A stretch of DNA of 64,000 nt, taken from the NCBI RefSeq assembly GCF_900890425.1, contig NZ_CAAHFG010000001.1, positions 1,984,001-2,048,000 of the forward strand, read 5' to 3'. The notes below the pieces were generated by a model. It did no database searches, was not told the origin of the DNA, and worked only from the letters and a program-made list of their open reading frames with translations. Source of the stretch: Pontiella desulfatans (lineage in GTDB: Bacteria > Verrucomicrobiota > Kiritimatiellia > Kiritimatiellales > Pontiellaceae). The translations under genes and the position numbers were made by a program. Shown here piece after piece: positions 55,448 through 63,360 of this stretch; the first letter of the stretch is position 1, and every line of letters begins with the position of its first letter.

Positions 55448-56884
55448 TCACTCTTCACTTTGCACGTTTTTCTTCACGGTGCGCCAGTCGAGTCCGGTGC
55501 GGCGGGCCACTTCCCCATAGTTGCCGTAGGTCTCATAGAGGTCGCGGCAATATTTTTCGACGAGTTCCTTGGCAGAGAGGTTTCCGGCCTCGACGGCGTG
55601 GCTTAGCGCCACATCCCCATCCGCTACCGCTGCGGTATCGCCGGTGTAGGTGCCGGTGATCATGATCCGCCGGATGGCCTGCTCGAGCTCGCGGACATTG
55701 CCGGGCCAGGCATAGCTCTTGCCGACATCCTCCTTGAGCTTTGCAACGATGGGGAGCTGTAGTTCGTGTCCGCAAATCCGTTCGAGCAGGTGCGTTGCCA
55801 GCATATCCAGCTCGCGCGGGGTTTCGCGGATGCGCAGGCGCAATGGCGGCATGGTGATGATATCCGAGCAGAGGCGGTAGTAGAAATCGTCGCGGAAGGC
55901 TCCATCGCGCCGCAGGGAATCGATCGGCCGGTTGGTGGCGGCAATGACCCGCCCCTTGAACCGCAGCTGGTCGTGGCTGCCCACGGGCGAGAAGGTGCGC
56001 TCCTGCAGAATCTGAAGCAGCTTGATCTGGACGGGAATGCCAACATCGCCAATCTCATCCAGGAAGATGGCACCGTGCGGACTGCACCGCGAAAAGATGC
56101 CTTCGTGCTTTTCGATCGCCCCCGTGAACGCGCCCTTGCGATGGCCGAACAACTCCGACTCGATCAACGATTCCGGATACTGCGAAAGGTTGATCGAAAC
56201 AAATGCGCGGGTAAAACTTTCCTCGAACTTTTGGGCGTTGGGGTTGAAGGGAATGAAGCCGGAGCGCCCGATCGCCGCGGCGGCCGCGCCCTTGCCCGTA
56301 CCCGTTTCCCCAAGCAGCAGGGTTGAAAAATCCTCCATGCGGTTCCACAGGCATCCTTCGTACCACGAAATGTCGTGCGTAAAGATGTTGTCCCACAGCT
56401 GCGCCCGCAACCGCTTCATGCAGGGACTCTCGCCGACCAGCCCCTTGGAGATGAAAAAGTAGGCGCGGCGAACCTGGTAAAAAATCGCGACATAGCGGCA
56501 GGCGTCGGCGTGCTCGAATCCATACCGGGTGAGATCCTCGAGGCACTGGTAGGCGAACGGGGCGCGACACGATTCATCGCCGGCCTTAACCTGTTCCACG
56601 ATCAGGCTGTCGAAGCGCTCCATATAGCGATGGAACACATAGAAGAGGATGCTGACGGCGATCGCACGCACCTCCTCGTTCCCATCGCGATTGATCACAA
56701 TGCCCCCCGCTTTTTCCAAGGAGCGGATATGCTCGCCCAGCTTCCTGAGCAGGGGTTCGAGCGTGGCTTCCCAGTGCACCGTATCGTCCGCCCCCACAAT
56801 CTGCCGGTCAATCTCAACCCGCTTGTCACTGAACGGATTGCTGAACGCCGCCTCGGCCACCATCTTAAAAAATCCCGTGCTCAT
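55448..56884 (-). CDS. Sigma-54-dependent transcriptional activator
   Basis: This 478-residue AAA+ protein has Walker A GETGTGKG (192-199), the sigma-54-contacting GAFTGA motif (GHRKGAFTGAIEKHEG), Walker B GAIFLDEIGD, a YYRLCSDIITMPPLR arginine segment and a C-terminal helix-turn-helix (YGEVARRTGLDWRTVKKN). The first 180 residues are not a receiver domain; they look like a helical sensor with unknown ligand. The gene is divergent from the operon at 57059, whose promoter is of sigma-54 type, so this protein is probably its activator. Confidence 0.92.
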   Translation of the reverse strand: MSTGFFKMVAEAAFSNPFSDKRVEIDRQIVGADDTVHWEATLEPLLRKLGEHIRSLEKAGGIVINRDGNEEVRAIAVSILFYVFHRYMERFDSLIVEQVKAGDESCRAPFAYQCLEDLTRYGFEHADACRYVAIFYQVRRAYFFISKGLVGESPCMKRLRAQLWDNIFTHDISWYEGCLWNRMEDFSTLLLGETGTGKGAAAAAIGRSGFIPFNPNAQKFEESFTRAFVSINLSQYPESLIESELFGHRKGAFTGAIEKHEGIFSRCSPHGAIFLDEIGDVGIPVQIKLLQILQERTFSPVGSHDQLRFKGRVIAATNRPIDSLRRDGAFRDDFYYRLCSDIITMPPLRLRIRETPRELDMLATHLLERICGHELQLPIVAKLKEDVGKSYAWPGNVRELEQAIRRIMITGTYTGDTAAVADGDVALSHAVEAGNLSAKELVEKYCRDLYETYGNYGEVARRTGLDWRTVKKNVQSEE

Positions 56885-56997
56885 GCACAGGATGAATACA
56901 TACCATTCACATTATGTCCAGAACGTCTTTTCATGTTTACGGAGCAATATCGCGCAATACGCATAAAACCAACAGCTTGCGCCAACCTATCTTCCGC

Positions 56998-57013
56998 TGG
57001 CACACCCCGTGCA
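56998..57013 (+). promoter_or_regulatory. Sigma-54 (-24/-12) promoter
   Basis: TGGCACACCCCGTGCA matches the consensus TGGCAC-N5-TTGCA in all but one base, with GG at 56999-57000 and GC at 57011-57012 spaced by the required 12 bp. Transcription would start near 57024, 35 bp before the ATG at 57059. GCAATA repeats near 56944-56958 could be activator-binding sites, but this is only a possibility. Confidence 0.85.
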
Positions 57014-57058
57014 ATAGGGGCATCTGATTAAAGTTACTTTCCAATTAAAGGAGCGGAA

Positions 57059-60000
57059 ATGAAGCACACATTCAAATGGTTGAACCTCAGTCAATTTACC
57101 GGTGCGTTTAACGATAACGCCTTCAAGATGACCGCCATCATTGTTTTGGCCCAACTGCTCGGACAGGAAAGCCTTCCACAGATCATTGCCATCTGTTCGG
57201 CGCTGTTCGTGATTCCCTTCCTGCTGTTTTCCAATGCGGCAGGTGCGCTGGCGGATCGATTCAGCAAGCGCGACATCATCGTAGCCAGCAAATGGATGGA
57301 AGTTGGCCTGCTGGCGCTTGCCCTCCCCGCCCTGCTCTCCGGTCTGGCCTGGCCTCTCCATGCCCTGCTTTTCCTGCTCTGCACCCAGAGCGCGCTCTTT
57401 GGCCCGGCCAAACGCGGCATTGTTCCGGAGCTGGTTGAAGAAGGCGACCTTTCCCGGGCCAACGGATTCCTCACGGCGGCAACCTATGCCGCCATCATTC
57501 TTGGCACCGCCCTGCCCGCGCTGCTGATCGGCTACCTGAACCTTAGCCCGTTCTATGTGCTTGCCGTCTGTGCGGCATTTGCGGGAAGCGGCACGCTGGC
57601 CTCCTATCGCATTGCCGATGTGCCCGCCTATGGCAAACGGAATTCCGCTTCCCCCTGGATTATTCCGGACGTAGTGCGCGCCATGAAAAACCTCCGTTCC
57701 GACCCATGGGCGCAACAGGCCGTGTTCGGTCTTGTGCTGTTCGGCGCCATTACCGCGCTCTTCCAGCAAACGCTGGTGATCTATGGCCAGGAAGTCCTCG
57801 GCCTCAGCATCGAAAGAAGCCCTATCCTCTTTCCGCTTGCGGCCATCGGCATTGGGATCGGCGCCCTGCTCACCGGTCGCTTTTCGAAACATACGATAGA
57901 AATCGGGCTCATTCCGGTGGGCGCAATCGGCATCATGGTTGCAGCCATCAACCTTGGCATTTCCACCTCCCCGATCTGGATTGGTTTATGGATCGTTGCC
58001 CTCGGCATCTGCTGCGGCATGTTCGTGGTTCCCATCAACGCCTTTCTCCAACAGCGAATCCCGGCCGATCGCCGCGGCGAAGTTTTCGGGGCATCCAGCT
58101 TCCTGGGCTTCAGTGCGATGGTGGGCTCGTCGGCCCTGTTTTACCTGCTCACCAAAGTCCTGCACGTCGATGCGCGTGGATGCGTCTTGGTCACGGGGCT
58201 GATCGCCGCCGTACCGGCCGTGCTGGCCTGCGTTCGCCTGCCGGGTTTCCTCACCCGCTTCGGCATTATGCGCCTGGTGCATCGGCTCTATAAAATCCAG
58301 TTCCAGGGGCTCGACAACCTGCCGCGCGAAGGCGGCGCCCTGCTCATCTGCAACCACACGGCCTATGCCGATGCCCTGCTGCTGCAGGCGGCCACCGGAC
58401 GCCCGATCCGTTTCGTGATGTCGCGCGACGTATTCAAAACCTGGAAGTGGGCCTATCCCTTCTTCAAGCTGACCGACTGCATTCCGATCCACACCTCCGA
58501 CGGCCCGCGCGCCCTCGCCAAGTCGCTTCAGGAAGCGCGCAAGGCCATGGAAGACGGCGCCATCGTCGGCATCTTCCCGGAAGGCGCGCTGACCACCAAC
58601 GGCAATCTAATGCAATTCAATAAGGGCTTCGAAAAGATTGCCAAAAACAGCGGATGCCCGATCATCCCGGCACATATCGGCAACATCTGGGGCAGCATCT
58701 TCAGCTTCAAGGGCGGAAAGCCCGGACTCCGCCGCCCCGAACAATTCCCGCGCCCGGTTACCGTGCGCTTCGGCAAGCCGCTTCCCACCCAGACCCCGGC
58801 CGATGAAGCCCGTCGGGTCATCGCCGAACTGGGTGCCGAACATGCGACCGAACAAAGCCATCTCCCCTGCAAAACGCTCAGCCATCAATTCATCAAGCAG
58901 GCGCGCCGCAATTGGTTCCGCCCGATTGCCTCCGACACGCTCGGCCAAAAAGCTTCATACGGAAAACTGCTGACTTGCGGCATTGCGCTGGCCAACCGGC
59001 TCAAGCCTTGCATCAGGAACCAGAAAAACATCGGCATCTTCATGCCCACATCGCTGGGGGGAGTCATCGCCAACCTCGCGGTCACCCTCTCCGGAAAAAC
59101 CAGCGTCAACATCAATTGGACGGCATCCGCCGAAGCACAGCGTTCGGCCATCGAACAGGCGCGCATTAAATATATGATCACCTCGCGCCGCTTCCTGCAG
59201 AAAATGGAACAGCCCGACCTGCCCGTGCGCTGGCTCTATCTCGAAGACCTGCTCAAAAACCTGGGGCGCGTCGAAACGTTCCGCGCCATCCGCGCCGCGC
59301 TCTTCGCATCGCCGAAGCATCTGGCCGGCGGACGCGAACCGCAACCGTCCGATGTCGCAACCATCATCTTTTCCTCCGGCACCACCGGCACACCGAAAGG
59401 CGTGATGCTGAGCCACTCAAACCTTCTTTCCAATGTGGAATCCACCCAGGCCGTGCAGGCGTTCAGTAAGGACGATGCCATGTGCGCCATCCTTCCGCTG
59501 TTCCATGCCTTCGGCTTCCTCGGCCTGCTGTGGTGGCCGCTGCTCAAGGGGATCCGCGTGGCCTACCACCCCAACCCGCTTCAGGCCGATCGCGTCATCC
59601 GCCTGATCAAGGAGGAACGGCTGACCACGCTGTTGGCCACCCCCACCTTCCTGCAAGGCTATATGCGCAAGGCGAAGGCCGAAGAGCTGAAAACCCTCCA
59701 AACCGTCATCACCGGAGGCGAAAAGCTCCGCCCCGAACTGGCCGACCGGTTCGAGGAAAAATTCGGCACCCGGCCCATGGAAGGCTATGGATGCACCGAA
59801 CTTTCCCCGGTCGCCCTGCTCAACACGCGGAACGGCCACCGTTCCGGTAGCGCCGGCCAACCCCTCCCCGGCGTGGCCGTGCGGATCGTCCACCCCGACA
59901 CCCGCGCAACACTCCCCGACGGCGAGGAGGGCCTCATGCTGATCAAAGGACCGAACGTGATGCAGGGCTACCTCAACCAACCCCAAAAGACCGCCGAAGC

Positions 60001-60394
60001 GCTGTTGGATGGCTGGTACAACACCGGCGACCTTGCCCGCATGGACCCGCAAGGATTTGTCCATATCAGCGGGCGCCGCTCCCGCTTCAGCAAGATCGGC
60101 GGAGAAATGGTGCCGCACGGGGCGGTCGAGGAAGCGCTCCAGCAAGCGGCCGAAACCGAAGAACCCTGTGTTGCCGTGGTCGGCATCGAAGACGAGCGCA
60201 AGGGCGAACAACTCGCCGTTTGCTGCACCGCCCTAGCCGGCGACCCGGAAAACCTCATCGCCAAACTCCGCAACCTCAATCTGCCCAACCTCTGGATTCC
60301 GCGGCCAGCCAACTTTTTCCCTGTGCCCGAGATCCCCCTGCTCGGCACCGGAAAACTCGACCTGTGTGCCCTCAAAACCTTCGTGGAGGCCTAA
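57059..60394 (+). CDS. LplT-PlsC-acyl-ACP synthetase fusion
   Basis: This 1111-residue protein joins three functions. An MFS transporter (residues 1-395, about 12 TM segments, opening LNLSQFTGAFNDNAFKMTAI) resembles LplT, the lysophospholipid flippase. A PlsC-type acyltransferase domain follows with NHTAYAD near 431 and FPEGALTTNG. An AMP-binding synthetase comes last, with FSSGTTGTPKGVMLSH near 768 and YGCTELSPVA. LplT-Aas proteins re-acylate lysophospholipids. It is the first gene under the sigma-54 promoter, with AAGGAG before the ATG. Confidence 0.9.
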   Translation: MKHTFKWLNLSQFTGAFNDNAFKMTAIIVLAQLLGQESLPQIIAICSALFVIPFLLFSNAAGALADRFSKRDIIVASKWMEVGLLALALPALLSGLAWPLHALLFLLCTQSALFGPAKRGIVPELVEEGDLSRANGFLTAATYAAIILGTALPALLIGYLNLSPFYVLAVCAAFAGSGTLASYRIADVPAYGKRNSASPWIIPDVVRAMKNLRSDPWAQQAVFGLVLFGAITALFQQTLVIYGQEVLGLSIERSPILFPLAAIGIGIGALLTGRFSKHTIEIGLIPVGAIGIMVAAINLGISTSPIWIGLWIVALGICCGMFVVPINAFLQQRIPADRRGEVFGASSFLGFSAMVGSSALFYLLTKVLHVDARGCVLVTGLIAAVPAVLACVRLPGFLTRFGIMRLVHRLYKIQFQGLDNLPREGGALLICNHTAYADALLLQAATGRPIRFVMSRDVFKTWKWAYPFFKLTDCIPIHTSDGPRALAKSLQEARKAMEDGAIVGIFPEGALTTNGNLMQFNKGFEKIAKNSGCPIIPAHIGNIWGSIFSFKGGKPGLRRPEQFPRPVTVRFGKPLPTQTPADEARRVIAELGAEHATEQSHLPCKTLSHQFIKQARRNWFRPIASDTLGQKASYGKLLTCGIALANRLKPCIRNQKNIGIFMPTSLGGVIANLAVTLSGKTSVNINWTASAEAQRSAIEQARIKYMITSRRFLQKMEQPDLPVRWLYLEDLLKNLGRVETFRAIRAALFASPKHLAGGREPQPSDVATIIFSSGTTGTPKGVMLSHSNLLSNVESTQAVQAFSKDDAMCAILPLFHAFGFLGLLWWPLLKGIRVAYHPNPLQADRVIRLIKEERLTTLLATPTFLQGYMRKAKAEELKTLQTVITGGEKLRPELADRFEEKFGTRPMEGYGCTELSPVALLNTRNGHRSGSAGQPLPGVAVRIVHPDTRATLPDGEEGLMLIKGPNVMQGYLNQPQKTAEALLDGWYNTGDLARMDPQGFVHISGRRSRFSKIGGEMVPHGAVEEALQQAAETEEPCVAVVGIEDERKGEQLAVCCTALAGDPENLIAKLRNLNLPNLWIPRPANFFPVPEIPLLGTGKLDLCALKTFVEA

Positions 60395-61128
60395 TGAAAA
60401 ACGCAATCGCCATCCTCTTGATCAGCCTGGCCTGCCTGGCGGTCGCCCTGCGCCCCACGCACACTTGCGCAAGTGTGCGTGAAGGGGAAACCGTCGTCCT
60501 GCTCCATGGTCTTGTCCGCTCCAGCCGGGCCATGGCCAAACTGGAGCGGGAGCTGGTGGCCGAAGGCTACACCGTGATCAACCACGACTACCCTTCCACC
60601 TCAGCCAGCATCGAAGTGCTGACCAACGATATCTTCACCGCCCTGGCCCCGAGGATCAGCAAGGCCCAAACCGTGCATTTCGTCACCCACTCCATGGGAG
60701 GGATCATCCTGCGCGAACATCTGGAACACCACGACCTGCCCAACCTCGGCCGGGTGGTCATGCTCGCCCCACCGAGCCGTGGCAGCGAAGTGCCGGACAA
60801 GCTGGGCCGGCTCAAACCGTTCCGATGGATCAACGGGCCAGCCGGGAACCAGCTCGGCACCGGAGCCAACAGCCATCCGCTCCGGCTAAAGGAACCGAAG
60901 TTTGAACTGGGCATCATTGCGGGCGACCGCTCGATCAACCCGATTCTCTCCCTGCTGATTCCGGGGCCGGACGACGGCAAGGTTTCGCTGGCGCGCGTCA
61001 AACCGCAGACCTTCACCGACTACACCCAACTCCACGCCACGCATCCGTGCATCGGGCGGAACCGCAAAGCGATCGAACAAACCAAATATTTTCTCGAACA
61101 TGGACACTTCAAAGGAGACCGAGCATGA
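60394..61128 (+). CDS. Exported alpha/beta hydrolase (lipase/esterase-like)
   Basis: This 244-residue protein has a signal peptide (MKNAIAILLISLACLAVAL) and a hydrolase core with VVLLHGLVRSSRAMAKLE, the nucleophile Ser in VTHSMGGIILREHL, a candidate acidic residue in PGPDDGKVS and His in LHATHPCIG. It starts on the final base of the preceding stop (TAATG). The sequence between the signal peptide and the mature enzyme, THTCASVR, is encoded by a 24-bp palindrome. It could release acyl chains from a lipid for the synthetase; that is inference. Confidence 0.82.
   Translation: MKNAIAILLISLACLAVALRPTHTCASVREGETVVLLHGLVRSSRAMAKLERELVAEGYTVINHDYPSTSASIEVLTNDIFTALAPRISKAQTVHFVTHSMGGIILREHLEHHDLPNLGRVVMLAPPSRGSEVPDKLGRLKPFRWINGPAGNQLGTGANSHPLRLKEPKFELGIIAGDRSINPILSLLIPGPDDGKVSLARVKPQTFTDYTQLHATHPCIGRNRKAIEQTKYFLEHGHFKGDRA
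60457..60480. repeat. 24-bp perfect palindrome inside the hydrolase gene
   Basis: The sequence from ACGCACACTT to AAGTGTGCGT reads the same on both strands. It contains the core also found at 11295-11312. Confidence 0.9.
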
Positions 61129-62852
61129 ATGGTAAAATCAAACTGGCCCTTGCGACCGGCCACGACATGGCGGAGATCGACCAAATCCGACACCGCGTCT
61201 ACGCAACGGAACTGGGCCAATTCCGCCCGTCCCCCGAAAAAACGCTTCACGACCGGAACGATGTCGACAGCATCTATATTGTGGCATTTGAAAAGGGCGA
61301 ACTGGTTGGCTTTGTCGGCGTCACCCCTCCCCAGAGCCCGAGCTACTCGATCGACAACTACCTTGCCCGCGATTCGGTCCCTCTGGATTTCGACGATGCC
61401 CTGTTCGAAATCCGTGCGCTGACGGTTGTCGATCAATTGCGTGGCACGCCGGTGGCCCCGGCACTCATGTATGCCGCATTCCGGCTGATCCAGGACGGTG
61501 GCGGAAAACAACTGGTCGCCATTGGGCATCGCAACGTGCGCAGCATGTACATCCGGCTCGGCATGCGCCCGGCAGGACAACGGTTCCAATGCGGCCGACT
61601 CGACTACGAATTGCTGACGGCTTCCTCCGAAAACATCGAAACGGAACTGACCCGGTTCAAAACCCGGCTGGATCGGCTTGAACGGCAGGTGGACTGGCAA
61701 TTGGATGTTCCATTCCGCGCCCCGGTCGAATGCTACCACGGCGGCGCATTTTTCGATGCCATCGGCAACACCTTCCACGATCTCGCCCGCCGGAACGAAA
61801 TCATCAACGCCGACGTACTCGACGCCTGGTTTCCACCTTGCCCGGAAGCGCAGCAGGCCCTGCACGAACACCTCGGGTGGATCATGCGCACGTCGCCACC
61901 CAACCATGCCGAAGGTTTGACGCAGGCCATCGCGCAAGCACGCGGCATCCAACCGGGCAACATCCTGCCCGGCGGCGGCTCCTCTCCCTTGATCTTCCTT
62001 GCGTTCCGGCACTGGCTCACCCCGGCATCCAGGGTGCTCCTTTTGAATCCAACCTACGGGGAATATGCCCACGTGCTGGATAAGGTGGTGGGATGCCAGG
62101 TCGAGCGCTTCAACCTGCGGCGCGAGGACGGCTATGCGGTTGATACCGAACGGCTCGCGGCCAAACTCCGCGAAGGCTTCGACCTGGTGGTCTTGGTGAA
62201 TCCCAACAGCCCGACCGGGCGCCACATCCCCCGCTCCCGCCTGGAGGAGCTGCTCGCGACCCGCCATCCGAAAACACGTGTTTGGATTGATGAAACCTAT
62301 GTCGAATACGCTGGCCACGAACAATCGCTCGAACCGTTCGCGGCCCAAAACACCGGAGTGGTTGTGGTGAAATCCATGTCGAAGGTCTACGGGCTGAGCG
62401 GGCTTCGGGTGGGACATCTTTGCGCGGCCGCCAAGACCCTGGAACCCTTGCGTGGCCTCACGCCGCCCTGGTCGGTTAGCCTGCCGGCCCAAGTGGCGGC
62501 GGTTCACGCATTGCGCTGCGTGGATTATTACAACGGCCGCTACCAGGAAACCCATCGCCTAAGGGCCGGGCTGATGGATGGTCTCCGATCCCTGGGCATT
62601 GAGGAAATCGTGCCCGGCATCGCCAACTTTATCCTGTTCCACCTGCCCGGCCACGGACCCGATGGAAAGAGGGTCATCGACCAGTGCCGGGAGCACGGGC
62701 TTTTCATCCGCGATGCAGCGGATATGGGTTCGGGCATGGGCGACCGGGCCATACGGATTGCCGTGAAGGACGCCGCCACCAACGACCGCATGCTCGGTAT
62801 GCTTGGACACGCACTCAACCCCATTGCGGCAAAGGAGGTTTGCCGTGCTTAA
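61125..62852 (+). CDS. Autoinducer-synthase-like GNAT fused to a PLP aminotransferase
   Basis: This 575-residue fusion overlaps the hydrolase by 4 bp (ATGA). Residues 1-190 resemble LuxI-type or N-acyl amino acid synthase GNAT domains: EIDQIRHRVYATELGQF, IVAFEKGELVGFVGVTPP, LFEIRALTVVDQLRGTPVA. Residues 210-575 are a class I/II aminotransferase resembling HisC/CobD: GGGSSPLIFLAF, NPNSPTGRHIPRS, IDETYVEYAG, and the PLP lysine in KSMSKVYGLSGLRVGHL. The likely reaction is acylation of an amine coupled to transamination or decarboxylation, but the product is unknown. Confidence 0.82.
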   Translation: MNGKIKLALATGHDMAEIDQIRHRVYATELGQFRPSPEKTLHDRNDVDSIYIVAFEKGELVGFVGVTPPQSPSYSIDNYLARDSVPLDFDDALFEIRALTVVDQLRGTPVAPALMYAAFRLIQDGGGKQLVAIGHRNVRSMYIRLGMRPAGQRFQCGRLDYELLTASSENIETELTRFKTRLDRLERQVDWQLDVPFRAPVECYHGGAFFDAIGNTFHDLARRNEIINADVLDAWFPPCPEAQQALHEHLGWIMRTSPPNHAEGLTQAIAQARGIQPGNILPGGGSSPLIFLAFRHWLTPASRVLLLNPTYGEYAHVLDKVVGCQVERFNLRREDGYAVDTERLAAKLREGFDLVVLVNPNSPTGRHIPRSRLEELLATRHPKTRVWIDETYVEYAGHEQSLEPFAAQNTGVVVVKSMSKVYGLSGLRVGHLCAAAKTLEPLRGLTPPWSVSLPAQVAAVHALRCVDYYNGRYQETHRLRAGLMDGLRSLGIEEIVPGIANFILFHLPGHGPDGKRVIDQCREHGLFIRDAADMGSGMGDRAIRIAVKDAATNDRMLGMLGHALNPIAAKEVCRA

Positions 62853-63360
62853 CATCGCCGCAGCCTGGGTGGGTTTTGCGCTCGGATGTGTTTCCGGGGC
62901 GATCCCCGGCCTCTTTTTCCACAAGATGGATTGGCTGGGTGGCTACACGTCCTGGCCCCGCCGCCTGATCCGGCTTGCCCACATTTCCTTTTTCGGGATC
63001 GGCTTCCTGAATCTCGGCATGGGCCTGACCAGCAAGGCGTTGGGTATCGAGCCAGGCATCGCGTCCCCGTTGATGCTGGCCGGCGCGGTATTGATGCCGA
63101 CCGTATGCTATGCCAGTGCATTCAAACCGATCTTCCGCCACCTGTTTTTCATTCCAGCCGGGTCGGTATTGGCCGCGATCCTTGTATTTCTGGTCCATGT
63201 AGACGAAGCATCCTGCTCCGTTACGAACGAACACACCTCCGCAACCCCAGCCTTGCACACCCTAAACGATCAACGCACGTCATTCACCCCAATGGAGATG
63301 GTGATTGAGACGAACAGGAACAATCTTCCATCTACGATCAAGAAAGGACAACAACCATGA
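62845..63360 (+). CDS. Small membrane protein of the sigma-54 operon
   Basis: This 171-residue protein starts at a GTG (62845), with AAGGAGG five bases upstream, and overlaps the previous gene by 8 bp. It has about four membrane segments (residues 3-22, 44-64, 72-90 and 104-125) and then a soluble tail. No family is recognised. Overlaps on both sides suggest obligatory co-translation with the biosynthetic genes. Confidence 0.72.
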   Translation: MLNIAAAWVGFALGCVSGAIPGLFFHKMDWLGGYTSWPRRLIRLAHISFFGIGFLNLGMGLTSKALGIEPGIASPLMLAGAVLMPTVCYASAFKPIFRHLFFIPAGSVLAAILVFLVHVDEASCSVTNEHTSATPALHTLNDQRTSFTPMEMVIETNRNNLPSTIKKGQQP

